Of a DNA stretch of 29,276 bases, positions 10,784 to 21,915 are shown piece after piece (position 1 is the first letter of the stretch; the number at the start of each line of letters is the position of its first letter). The translations under genes and the position numbers were made by a program. The stretch comes from Basidiobolus meristosporus CBS 931.73 (taxonomy: Eukaryota > Basidiobolomycota > Basidiobolomycetes > Basidiobolales > Basidiobolaceae), in contig MCFE01000871.1 in assembly GCA_002104905.1 (NCBI GenBank), positions 1 to 29,276 of the forward strand. Direction: 5' to 3'. A model generated the notes under the pieces. That model was given only the letters and a program-made list of their open reading frames with translations. It made no database searches and was not told the DNA's origin.

Positions 10784-11227
10784 ACTCTCCCTTTCCACAT
10801 CAGCTGATACCATTGATCCTGGCTATCCATATATGCTCATGTGTTTCCATGTTTGGAGGTTTGCTCGACATGCATACTTGGGCTCGGTGTACAGTATACA
10901 GTGTACAGTGCAATTAGAAATGATGACTGGAGTAAGTTTCATCGGCCTCATCTTCCCTTTGAAGATCCCAACCAGCACCGGCGCAAGCGAGGGCAACCTG
11001 CACCATTCTGGCTTTGCGGGCCAACGTAGGAACCCATGAGAGGTGTGGACAAGACAATACCCTAGACGAAGTTGCCTGTCTCAGACACACTGGCAAATAG
11101 CATCTCCGGTGCAACCCCAAACTGACTCCCTGTCATGCACGACCTTGTTTACGATTCTTGCTTTAGATTATTGTAGCTTTATTGCAACGTTGGAAATGAT
11201 TTACATACAGAGATGAATGGGGTGTGT
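10784..11227. other. Intergenic spacer between LEU1 promoter and AAT 3' end
   Basis: No gene is supported. TTTATT at 11178-11183 is AATAAA on the minus strand, ~45 bases beyond the aminotransferase stop. TACAGTATACAGTGTACAGT near 10891-10910 is a small imperfect repeat. Confidence 0.4.
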
Positions 11228-12625
<1,398 letters not shown>

Positions 12626-12661
12626 TCAATGGTCAATTCTTTCAGAATACGCACCGCTGGT

Positions 12662-12668
12662 TTTTATA
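12662..12668 (-). promoter_or_regulatory. TATA box of the aspartate aminotransferase gene
   Basis: The minus strand reads TATAAAA, 62 bases before the ATG. The same element survives in the duplicated copy (13871-13877), although that copy no longer has a start codon. Confidence 0.6.
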
Positions 12669-13521
12669 GGGATTCGGTTGCTCATGGTTGCTCAACCCCA
12701 AACTCTAATGATTGGTCCAACCGTATGGCTAGCGCACTCCAGCCACCAGGCAAGTGCATCTATCGATCTTCGTCATTCTAACTTTCGGAAGCCGAGCCCA
12801 ACGAAAATGAACAACTCGAACTAAACCTGGAAAACCCCAACTTTTCATGCGACACTCGGCTGTCATCTGAAGATGCTGCGTACGACTTACCGTACCATCG
12901 CCAAATTCCCACCCACTTGCTCCTAATGCCGTTTAGAGCTAAGCTCAGATCTCCCCGAAATATCATCGTGATGAGAGGGAAAATTACGGAAGGGAATGAC
13001 GCTCTCTGAGTCATCCAATCCGAACCCGCCGATGCTAGCAAATTTCTCTCCCGATGGCCATTATAGGAAAGCCAGCGTGAGATAGAAATCAATATGGACC
13101 GCATCTTATTTAAGATACAAGTATAGCCGAAACTAGATTAGGTTCTTGAATAGGTGCATACAAATTTGTTCGAGTCAGGATCAGGTTCCTGAATATATTG
13201 CTACCAATTTACAGGCATTTGGATATAGTTCTTGGGCAAGTTCGTTTAGCTGCATAACTACGGACACTGCTGCTACAGTTGCTATTCACGTCATACCACT
13301 CCTCCAATAAGATGTCGAACCATCTCCTTTTGACTTGTATAAGTCTCACACCTCAACTATGTCAATTGTTTCCATAGATCCCACGTGAAATAGCAAGGGG
13401 CATCATTTTACTGGCTGTAATGCATGCCTGGAGGTCTGAGGATGGTCTGATCTGCGTGCGAATAGGGTATAGAGCCGCCCACCGTTTGGTGGCTATCTTG
13501 GTTCTATGCACCCCGTCCATG

Positions 13522-13590
13522 TTACGATGACAATCACAAGCGGCTGAGAGCTGCACTCCGCAAGTGTGTTGACAAAGAGGTCACGCCCTT
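13522..13590 (+). pseudogene. Acyl-CoA dehydrogenase gene fragment
   Basis: About 69 bases align with 15011-15079 of the intact cytochrome b5-acyl-CoA dehydrogenase. In the homologous frame it reads YDDNHKRLRAALRKCVDKE, against YNDSHKRLRAALRKFVDSE in the intact gene. The start, cytochrome b5 exons and the rest of the catalytic domain are missing, so it cannot encode an enzyme. It lies downstream of a promoter-like segment equivalent to the intact gene's, as expected for a deleted duplicate. Confidence 0.85.
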
Positions 13591-13707
13591 GACCGGTGGA
13601 TATGATATTTTGAGAGTGGGCAAGACCAAGATCAACCTGGAGTCTAAGCTAAGCCAACCAACCGCAGACAAAAGAAATATATAAAGGGTTATCATCATCA
13701 CTCCAAA

Positions 13708-13880
13708 ACTCTAAGCACCAACACCGAGGTTGCCTTTCATACCATCAGTATCCGCTTGACAAGAGAAGGTGAGGTTGAGGAACATGCCAGGGGAAGTAAA
13801 CGCGATTCTTAACGTGTTCAAGTAGAGGATTGAAAGTTCAATGGTTTACCGAAAACCCCTCACAAGTGGCTTTTATAGGA
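13708..13880 (-). pseudogene. Aspartate aminotransferase 5'-end fragment
   Basis: 13708-13805 aligns with AAT exon 2 (12411-12510), sharing words such as CACCAACACCGAGGTTG and CAGTATCCGCTTGA. 13811-13930 aligns with the 5' leader and promoter, including the TATA element at 13871-13877. The position equivalent to the start codon reads ACG instead of ATG on the minus strand, intron 1 is deleted or unrecognisable, and the remaining ~350 codons are absent. Confidence 0.85.
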
Positions 13881-14480
13881 ACTCAGCTATTCACACCTGT
13901 TAAACCCCCAGTCCTAATGATCGGCTGAGCCTCAATGGTTGGCCCACTCCAGCCACCAGGCAAGTGCATCTATCGATCTTCGTCATTCTGACTTTCGGAA
14001 GCTGTGTTCGACGAAAATGAACAACCAGAACTAAACCTGAAAAGCAGTGAATATTAAGATGGCTTCTGGCTGTTATCCGTAACTGTTAATGCCAATTTCC
14101 GCTAGGCCAGAAAACGCGAGGAAATGTTTGTTGTATTTTATGAGTCTGGGCTTGGTTCTTGAATAAGTTATGTCCAGCCTACGGACATTGATCTTGGTTC
14201 TTGGGTAAATTCAAATTGCTGCAGAGTTGAGGACACTGCCGCTACAATTGCTATACACATCATATTGATCTTCCAACAAAATGCCGAATCATCCCCTGTT
14301 GACTTGTATGATGTTTTACACCTGACCCTCGACAATAATCGTTTACATAAGATGTCCACGTGAAAATACAGTGGGCCCCTCTGCATTTTAATGGGTACTA
14401 TGCATCTGAAAGGTAGAATGGGTTCAGGGTTTTGGTCTGGCTCACGTGCGAATAGGACATAGGATATGTGATGACAATAT
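13708..14480. repeat. Copy 2 of the degenerate AAT-ACAD duplication
   Basis: It pairs with 12411-13470. The AAT side is reduced to a fragment, and the ACAD side leads into the intact gene starting at 14548. Two E-box palindromes CACGTG are present (14357-14362, shared with copy 1; 14443-14448, present here only, since copy 1 has TGCGTG). Confidence 0.85.
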
Positions 14481-14547
14481 AAAGCCTGCCTCCCCTTTAC
14501 TGCTCCTCACTGTCCACTCTCACTCTTACCCTTCAGATTTACTAACC

Positions 14548-16238
14548 ATGGGAAAACCACTCACTGCACAAGATGTCCAGAAACACAACACCGAAAACGA
14601 CTGTTGGATCATTGTTCATGGCAAGGTAAATGCAGCAAGATGTCAATGGCGTGCACATGTGGTCTAACCATTTTGCAATAGGTTTATGACCTTAGCAACT
14701 TCCTAAGCGAGCACCCAGGTGGTAAGAAGGTTGGTGTAGCTATTTTCTCCATTCGCCTGATATTGTAGTGACCATTTATGCTGTAGGTTCTTGTTCGAGT
14801 GGCTGGTACCGATGCTTCGAAGCAGTTCGATAACTTCCATAACAAGGCAGTTCTTGATCAATGGGGTCCCAAGCTTCTTGTTGGCAGTATTGGCGAAGCG
14901 TCAGCCTCATCGAACGAGGTCAACGCTTCGTCCACTGAGGAGAACCCTGAATATTTCGGAGAGCTGATACCATTTGGTGACCCATCTTGGTACTACGCAC
15001 CCAGCCCATATTACAATGACAGTCACAAACGACTGAGAGCTGCACTCCGCAAGTTCGTTGACAGTGAGATCATGCCCTTCACTCATGAGTGGGATGAGGC
15101 AAAGAAGATTCCACAAGAACTATTCATCAAATTGGCGAAAGCGGGAATCCTTTCCGCTGTCGTCGGTCATCCATATCCTACTGCATACGCGTACACGAAG
15201 AATCTCATCGGCGACGTCACGCCAGAGGAGTTTGATCCATTCCACGAGTTCATTATCTGTGATGAAATCTCTAGATGTGGCAGTGGCGGTGTACTGTGGG
15301 GATTGGTGGGTGGTTTAGGTATCGGACTCCCACCTATTCTTAACTTTGGGTCCGAGGAGCTCAAGCAAAAGGTTGCGCCTGGCTGCCTATCCGGAGAGAA
15401 ATTCATCTGCCTAGCCGTCACCGAGCCCTACGCTGGCAGCGATGTAGCAAACATCCGATGTGAAGCAAAGCTTAGTGATGATGGGGAGCATTACGTTGTC
15501 AATGGAGAAAAGAAATGGATCACTAATGGAGTTTGGGCTGATTACTTCACCGTTGCTGTGAGAACGGGGGGAGAGGGAATGGGAGGAGTGTCACTGTTGT
15601 TGATTGAGCGTTCCATGCCTGGCGTGAAGACGAGGCAGATGCAGTGCTCCGGGGTCTGGTGCTCTGGAACATCCTATATCACGTTTGAAGATGTAAAGGT
15701 TCCCAGGAGCAACCTTGTTGGCAAAGAAAACAAGGGGTTCAAGTATATTATGTATAACTTCAACCACGAGCGCATGGGCATCGCAATCCAAGCATCAAGA
15801 TTCTCACGTGTCTGTCTAGAAGAATCCATCAAGTACGCCAACAAGCGTAAGACTTTCGGAAAGAAGTTGATTGATCACCCAGTCATCCGTGACAAGTGCG
15901 CGAGAATGGCTGGTAAAATTGAAGCGGTGCATGCTTGGATGGAATCATTGATTAACATGACGAAGGTGATGCCGAAGGATATGCAGATGGTCGCCCTTGG
16001 TGGACCTATTGCACTTCTCAAGGCACAGTCCACTCAGACATTTGAGTTTTGTGCTCGTGAGGCAGCCCAAATCTTTGGGGGTCTGTCTTACACCCGAGGT
16101 GGCCAAGGAGAGAAGGTTGAGCGGCTGTATCGTGAGGTGAGGGCCTACGCCATTCCAGCTGGTTCGGAAGAAATCATGCTTGATTTGGGTATAAGACAAA
16201 GCCTCAAATTGGCCAAAATGTTTGGTGCAAAGATGTAG
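14548..16238 (+). CDS. Acyl-CoA dehydrogenase with N-terminal cytochrome b5 domain
   Basis: Exons 14548-14625, 14682-14729 and 14787-16238 (donors GTAAAT and GTTGGT, acceptors AATAG and TGTAG) give 525 residues. Residues ~1-75 form a cytochrome b5-type heme domain with axial-ligand candidates H37 (in HPGG) and H60 (NFHN). A linker leads to a full acyl-CoA dehydrogenase fold with FAD/substrate signatures LAVTEPYAGSDVAN and GEKKWITNG, and a C-terminal GGLSYTRGGQGEKVER. The usual medium-chain catalytic position appears as IPAGS rather than YEGT. A glutamate in NHERMG (E370) fits the catalytic base location of isovaleryl-CoA and long-chain dehydrogenases. The fused b5 suggests an electron acceptor other than, or besides, ETF; substrate unknown. 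AATAAA follows at 16346-16351. Confidence 0.93.
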
Positions 16239-16577
16239 ATCGCCTCACCAAGCGCCCAAATTTGGAAGAAGCAACCACCTACAAGTGGGCCAATATCTGC
16301 AACCTTCCTCCACCTGTGGTTCATGTTTGTATGTATTAATGATTCAATAAACAACGAGAATTCCAACCATTCCCGTCACGTGTATGGCCTGTGGCCTTGT
16401 CACACCACCTCTCCATATACTTCATCAGAGTAGACGGAAAGAATCTAGGTCCTTTGGACGTCACTGGGTTTCAATTCCCCAACGATTACGTACCCAGAAG
16501 GCCTTCACGTGCAACGTCAGACAATGCTTATAAGTAATATTCGGACGCGATTGCACCAAGCATACTATATCTTCTCA
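16239..16577. other. Spacer between ACAD and universal stress protein
   Basis: It holds the ACAD polyadenylation signal (AATAAA, 16346-16351) and the promoter of the next gene: TATAAG at 16529-16534, 49 bases before the ATG at 16578. CACGTG also occurs near 16378 (TCACGTGTATG). No further gene is seen. Confidence 0.5.
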
Positions 16578-17105
16578 ATGAGCGCGGAAGCAGATTCAGC
16601 AATTCACGACCAAGTTGTGCACCAGGACGAGCGTACCCAGGAGACCAATCGGGTGATCCTCATTCCCGTTGACGAGTCACAAAACAGCAGATACGCGATC
16701 GAATGGTCCATTGAAAATTTCCTCAGACCGAAGAGTGATATCGTAGTCCTAACGCATGTACGGCCCCTGTACGTTAGCAGCGGCACCTTTGCCACTGGTT
16801 ACGTAGATATGGGTAGCTATGCGACCACCATCGAAGACCAATATCGCGAGGGCAGCCATCGATTGCTCAAGGAATACGCACATATCTTGAAAGACAAAAA
16901 TATTCTTTGCAAAGCCATAGCCATGCGTGGCGATGCGAGGGAGGAAATCCTCCGTAAGGCGGTAGAGCTGAAGGCGGACATGGTGATCATGGGATCTCGT
17001 GGCCTGGGCACCCTCAAGAGAGCGCTTCTGGGTAGCGTCAGCGACTACTGTGCCCATAACCTACCCATGCCTCTGGTGATTGTAAAGGAGAAGGAAAAGC
17101 ATTAA
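16578..17105 (+). CDS. Universal stress protein (UspA family)
   Basis: Intronless, 175 residues. After a ~25-residue polar leader comes one Usp domain: beta-1 VILIPVDESQNSRYAIEW, and near the C-terminus the ATP-binding signature G-x2-G-x9-G-S (MGSRGLGTLKRALLGSVSDY), ending in the usual PLVIVKEKEK strand. Such alpha/beta ATP-binding proteins respond to starvation and oxidative stress; partner and substrate are unknown. The ATG at 16578 is preferred over the in-frame ATG at 16524, because a TATA-like element lies between the two and because the conserved domain begins after it. AATAAA at 17157-17162 is the probable polyadenylation signal. Confidence 0.93.
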   Translation: MSAEADSAIHDQVVHQDERTQETNRVILIPVDESQNSRYAIEWSIENFLRPKSDIVVLTHVRPLYVSSGTFATGYVDMGSYATTIEDQYREGSHRLLKEYAHILKDKNILCKAIAMRGDAREEILRKAVELKADMVIMGSRGLGTLKRALLGSVSDYCAHNLPMPLVIVKEKEKH

Positions 17106-17728
17106 GCCAGCTTTGTTTGATAGCCCTTGTAAAGAATCATTTTGTAAACACCCAACAATAAATGCCTACTACATTAAATACTATGAACCTCGCTGGATGT
17201 TCACGGGATATCTGGAACCACGCTTCCAAACCGCATATCGATCAGCTGTACCACCCTACAAACTAATACTGAGCACCCGCTCTGGCTGAACCCCCAGGCA
17301 CCCGATTCATTGCTATAGTTGCATTGGTCATTCCTGTACATACATACGTCATGTTCCCCAGAGGGCAACTGTATTGCTGTGCGTGCATGCTGGGAGGGGC
17401 TAAAGCTTCACGCCACTCGACTTCTTATGAGTAAGCTAACAGCAATCATACTGGCTCGTTATACAAACAATGCGGCTTAATAGCTCGCCAGCTGAGACCT
17501 TGAGGAGCCGAATTGATGCGACCCTCTATTCCTACGGTTTGCGAGCATGTGCTGATTTTTGGCGTGTAGATACTGCAGCAGGCCGCAACCCACCATGTAC
17601 AGCATGCACAGAACGAAAAAACCTCATACGCCCACCGGTATCCTATCAGCGCTCACTGGGAAATGAAAAAGTTCAGTTACAAGAAAAAACGTGGCAAGTT
17701 TTTTCATGTTTATTCAAAGTGGCAGAGC
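17106..17728. other. Convergent 3' spacer between USP and RPL38
   Basis: No gene is supported; a 92-codon plus-strand frame at 17470-17748 overlaps the RPL38 3' end and looks fortuitous. TTTATT at 17709-17714 is AATAAA on the minus strand, ~15 bases past the RPL38 stop. Confidence 0.45.
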
Positions 17729-18084
17729 TTAGATCTCGGCAACAGTGAGGGAAGGAGGAAGAGATTGCTTGAGCTTCTCGGCCTTGTCAAGGTCAGCAAC
17801 AACAAGGGTGTAAAGATACTTGGAGCATCTGATCTTGAACTTAACTTCAGCACCGTTCTTCTTGATACGGGCGGATCTGGCGTCCTTGCGGCGAGCGATT
17901 TCAAGGAAGTTCTTGATGTCTTGGACTTGCTTAGGCTGTGGAAGAAAAGGGTTAGCAACTGCTCCGTATCAATCAACTGGCCAGTGTCCATCCATCGTCA
18001 TTCTTGCTGTTGTGCGATAAACAATCTCAGCGAACGTTCGAGATGTGACCTGAAACCGATAGAAATGCTTGAAATGCTAACCAT
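17729..18084 (-). CDS. RPL38: 60S ribosomal protein eL38
   Basis: The main exon 17935-17729 encodes 68 residues beginning [19 protein letters not shown] and ending [11 protein letters not shown], unmistakably eL38. The frame starts directly after a TTCCACAG acceptor in phase 0, so the initiator must be on an upstream exon. The best fit is the ATG at 18084-18082 followed at once by donor GTTAGC, giving a 146-bp intron with a GCTAAC branch site and a 69-residue protein, the family's normal size. Small ribosomal protein genes interrupted right after the ATG are common in fungi. The first-exon choice is inference; the main exon is certain. Confidence 0.93.
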
Positions 18085-18407
18085 ATTGAAGAACGGCCAA
18101 ATAGGTCGATATGTCGAAAGAGAGAGCTTCGTTGCTGTTTGTTCTCAACTTTTATTGTTCCTTAAGCCCCTCCTCATGATTCGTTTATCCTTCCAAGTTT
18201 GTCCGGGAGGACAGCCAATTATATCAGTTGGTGATCATCAATTTTCAAGTTTTCAAAATCTAAGGAATATTTATTCGAGAATCAGCACATTCTAGAATAT
18301 AGTGTTTAGTTCACGTCTATGGTATTAAGATATGATGGGCAATTAAAGAGGCTGGACGGGTATGCACGAAAAGAATCACTTGAGGAGTACGGTCTCATCC
18401 TTGAGAG
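18085..18407. other. RPL38 promoter region
   Basis: No gene is seen. It lies between the LYAR-type gene's 3' end and RPL38, both on the minus strand, and presumably carries the RPL38 promoter; no clear TATA box was identified. Confidence 0.4.
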
Positions 18408-19118
18408 TCATGACAAACTAAACAACTGAAGCGTTAGTTTCTACGAAATTGAGTGGCATTGAGAGAAACCAGTGTTGGGGACTTACGAATTCCTCGAATT
18501 TTTTCTCAATCTCGCTCTTCTCGAGTTTGCACTCGGGATGTTTACTAAACTTCTTGACCACTTTTTTGCGGAGGGCTTTGAGCGATAGGTCGTTTTCCTT
18601 CTCCAGGACGCTTCTGATAGCCAGTTTGACAGTCTTGGAGTAGTCCGAGTCAAGCTTCTTCTCGTCCCACTGATTGTCGCTCTTCTTGGACTTCTTGCTG
18701 GGGGTATCTTTCACCTTTTCCTCTTCCTTGCGCTTCTTGGGTGTTTCAACTGGGGCTTCGTTTTTCTCCTCAGTCACTTTCTTCAAGTCTGCGACGATAG
18801 TGGCTGGTTGGGCAGCGGGTTTGGGAGTATTGTTCTGCTTGGGAGTTTGCTGCTTGTTGGCACCCTTCTTTCCCTTGAAAAGTCCCTTTTCATACTTCTC
18901 GGCCTCGCTGATACAAGAGGTATGTTGGCGATACTCTGTCCCCTGGAAAGATACGTAGCAGTCGATACAAGAATACGAAGCGTAATGGCAGCGGTTGAAG
19001 TGGGAGTCGAGTTTATTTTTTTTCAAGGTTTCTTGACAAGTATCACAGACTACATAGACAGAGTTAGCATGTGCTGCACTTCGATATACCCCAACACACA
19101 CTTACCAAAGGAGACCAT
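18408..19118 (-). CDS. LYAR: LYAR-type C2HC zinc-finger nucleolar protein
   Basis: Three exons: 19118-19106 (13 bases, MVSF), 19049-18487 and 18425-18408. Both donors are GTAAGT, the second intron has a perfect ACTAACG branch site, and the protein is 197 residues. The N-terminus carries the paired LYAR fingers: CDTCQETLKKNKLDSHFNRC, then SCIDCYVSFQGTEYRQHTSC and the conserved ISE. The middle is a Lys/Glu/Pro-rich nucleolar-type linker with basic clusters (PKKRKEEEK, SKKSKKS), and the C-terminus is a short basic helical domain (LRKKVVKKFSKHPECKLEK). LYAR proteins act in the nucleolus in rRNA synthesis and processing. If the last intron is retained, the frame runs 22 residues further and stops at 18418. 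Divergent from MAP1 with ~320 bp between starts. Confidence 0.9.
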
Positions 19119-19439
19119 TTTTGGCACGGATTCAAGGAAAAAGAGCAGTTGGTAAATCCACTTACTCTCAGGTTTACATATATATGCACATTACATTAAC
19201 TATACTAATCAATACGCAAGGCGGCTTTTTTTTTCCGCACCATGTTTTTTTTTATCCATCATGGCTGTTCATCCAGATCCGGAAGGTTGAGGAGCCGTAG
19301 GAGATAAACAACTATTTACTCAACATCCCAGATGACGCTGATTTTTTTTTTTCTGCGCATTAAGCAAGTTTGATTTATTCTTGAACAAGCGTATCCCCCC
19401 TTTTCCAAGTACCACTGCTTGAGTCAATATACCATAGAC
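19119..19439. promoter_or_regulatory. Divergent LYAR/MAP1 promoter with three T-tracts
   Basis: The 321 bases between the two opposed start codons contain T9 (19226-19234), T9 (19245-19253) and T11 (19342-19352). Poly(dA:dT) tracts exclude nucleosomes and mark constitutive fungal promoters; no canonical TATA box is evident on either side. Confidence 0.5.
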
Positions 19440-21144
19440 ATGGCTGCATCCGGAAAACTCTGTCAAGGCATCGATTGTCAAAACCCTGCCAAGTTGCAGT
19501 GCCCCACCTGCCTCAAACTTAACATTGAGGATTCCTACTTCTGCTCTCAAGAATGTTTCAAGAAGAACTGGCCAACTCACAAGTCGGTCCACAAGAGCGT
19601 TCTCCAAGGTATTCAACCTGTTGCTGCGTGAATCGGTTCTCGCTTCTAACCTTGCTGAAATATCAGAAACCACCAACCCTTGGCCTGGTCACCATTACAC
19701 CGGCAAATTGAGACCTCACTATCCTTTATCACCTAAGCGTGAGCTTCCAGAGCACATCAAGAGACCAGACTATGCCGACAAGGCAGACGGTATTGTATGA
19801 GTTTATGGTAATCAACTAGGAATAGCTTCTAAATGAGGACAATCTAGGTGCCCCTGGATACGGACCTGGTGGCTGGGCTTCGACCAAAATCGCTCCTCTC
19901 ACCGATCCTTCCGATATCGAGAAAATGAGAACCGTATGCAGGGTATGTATTGTATTGTGCTCCTATTTTCGTTCCTTTGCTTACGGTGTTTGGTGCGAAG
20001 CTCGCTCGTGAGGTATTGGATATTGCCGGTAGAGCTGTCAGACCAGGCATCACCACTGACGAGATTGGTTAGTAGTCAGCATATAACTAGCATTGTTATT
20101 GGCACGTGTGTTTACCTTCAGTTCAATAGACAAAATCGTTCACGAAGCATGCATTGAGCGTAACGCTTACCCATCTCCCTTGAACTACCACCGATTCCCC
20201 AAGTCTTGCTGCACGTAAGTATTCAGTAGCAAATGGCGAGGCCAAGGCTAACCGATGTATCCATCAGCTCCATCAACGAGGTTATTTGCCACGGTATTCC
20301 CGATCGTCGTCCTTTGGAGGACGGTGATATCATCAACATTGATGTTACCCTCTACCACGATGGATTCCACGGTGACTTGAATGAAACTTATTTCGTTGGA
20401 AATGTCGACGAAAAGGGCAAGAAGCTTGTCAAGGTCACTATGGAATGCTTGGAAAAAGCCATCGCTATTGGTTGGTAGATCTCATTCACATAGCCCAGTC
20501 CCACTCTAACCAGTATCCTTCGCTAGCCAAGCCCGGCACCCTGTATCGTGACATTGGTGGGGTCATTGACAAGCATGCCAGAAGCAATGGATTCTCCGTC
20601 GTCAGAACGTATTGTGGCCACGGTATCAACCAGTAAGTTTCTGTCAGCGCTATGAACAAGCTGGCGATACTAACGAATGTCTTAGATTCTTCCATTGTGC
20701 TCCCAACGTTCCGCATTATGCCAGTGAGTTGGTTTCAATCTCCCCACGTCTCAACCGGATCTAAGACATCGTTTGATTTATTTAGAAAACAAGGCAGTTG
20801 GTGTCATGAAGCCTGGTCATACATTCACCATTGAGCCTATGATCTCCGAAGGTAAAACACAAACGCGCTCTTCTAGCTAACGTCAGAGTATTCACCATCG
20901 TTCCTTAACATCAGGTGTGTGGCAAGACGAGCAGTGGCCCGATGAGTGGACCGCTGTCACCGCCGATGGCAAGCGCTCCGCTCAGTTCGAGCAGACCTTG
21001 CTCATCACTGAGACTGGTTGTGAGATTTTGTAAGTCCCCCACTGTTGCCGTGCATTTGCTACGCAACGAGCTAATCAACTCGAATCATCTAGGACCCGCC
21101 GCTTGGCCGACTCCCCTTATTCTGTCCCCAGCACCCTTCAATAG
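19440..21144 (+). CDS. MAP1: Methionine aminopeptidase type 1
   Basis: Eleven exons: 19440-19608, 19667-19789, 19848-19942, 20001-20067, 20130-20214, 20268-20470, 20527-20632, 20686-20723, 20786-20851, 20915-21029, 21093-21144. All phases agree, giving 372 residues (yeast enzyme 387). It removes initiator methionine from nascent proteins in the cytosol. The N-terminus has the eukaryotic ribosome-associating zinc finger ([34 protein letters not shown]). The pita-bread catalytic domain shows H188 (CHGIPDRRP), metal ligands D205 and D216 ([15 protein letters not shown]), H279 (YCGHGI), E312 (FTIEPM) and E343 (AQFEQT). The ATG at 19440 is the first in frame. Introns are only 52-62 bases; two donors begin GTT. 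AATAAA at 21184-21189 follows. Confidence 0.97.
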
Positions 21145-21915
21145 TCTCCCCAACTGTTGATCACCCTCTTTAAGGATCCATCCAATAAAGTAGAAAACAT
21201 CCATAGATTTGTTACCTACTGCACGTCATCGTTCCAGAATGGTTGGGTGGATTGTTACGGAATATCCTGTCGGTATCCCGCGCTCTCAGTTGCTTAGTCC
21301 ATCACAATCCCGTTATAACAACGTAGAACAGAGCGAGAAACAGGCTACCGAAGTAATACCAAATTCCACCGGCTTCAATGGTGGGAAATTAGGGCTTCTT
21401 AGGAACCGGAGTGAGAATCAGCCACCGTGGAAAAGCAATGGTTACCCAGGAAGGTTACTGGATAGATGCAGGCTCTTTATAGAAGCCCATGGTAACGTGC
21501 CTCTACTGTGGTAATTAATATAGAGTAAAAAAGGTCATATCAAACGTTATACAGGCTTTGAGGGAGAGGAAAATTTCGGAATTCGCTCAGTATGTTGCAG
21601 CATTTACTTGTATTATCTAGCTTGCGATATTGGATAAACCTAGTAGTGGGGTGGTCGTTACACCGTTTCTCGCATTGATTATCATTTTCGTAACGCCGCC
21701 AGGCTCCAGCGAGCAGAGCTCAATTTATTTCACTCGATCAAATGGGTTGTGTGTACGACCAGAATTAATCCATTATAGAATATTACCAAAACCGACCACA
21801 ACTGATTAAGTTGTATCACTCGATGGAAAATGGCTCGTGTAAGCTCCCTACCACTATAAATTCTTACGATGATGCCCACTCATACGGTGTCCATACAGAC
21901 TATTGTTTACTAGAG
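21145..21915. other. Spacer between MAP1 and first transporter
   Basis: It holds the MAP1 polyadenylation signal and, at 21855-21860, TATAAA 61 bases before the transporter ATG. A 101-codon frame at 21209-21514 matches nothing I recognise and is probably chance. Confidence 0.45.

Noticed and set aside
14722-14727. Stronger-looking GTAAGA donor in ACAD exon 2
   Set aside because: Using it shifts the frame at the only acceptor and deletes the KK after HPGG; the GTTGGT donor at 14730 keeps frame and the cytochrome b5 motif.
16465-16482. T-arm-like GGTTTCAATTCC suggesting a tRNA
   Set aside because: No acceptor stem, anticodon arm or D-arm could be paired around it.
16509-16577. Upstream extension of the universal stress protein from GTG 16509 or ATG 16524
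   Set aside because: A TATA-like element overlaps this segment 49 bases before ATG 16578, and the extension is outside the conserved domain.
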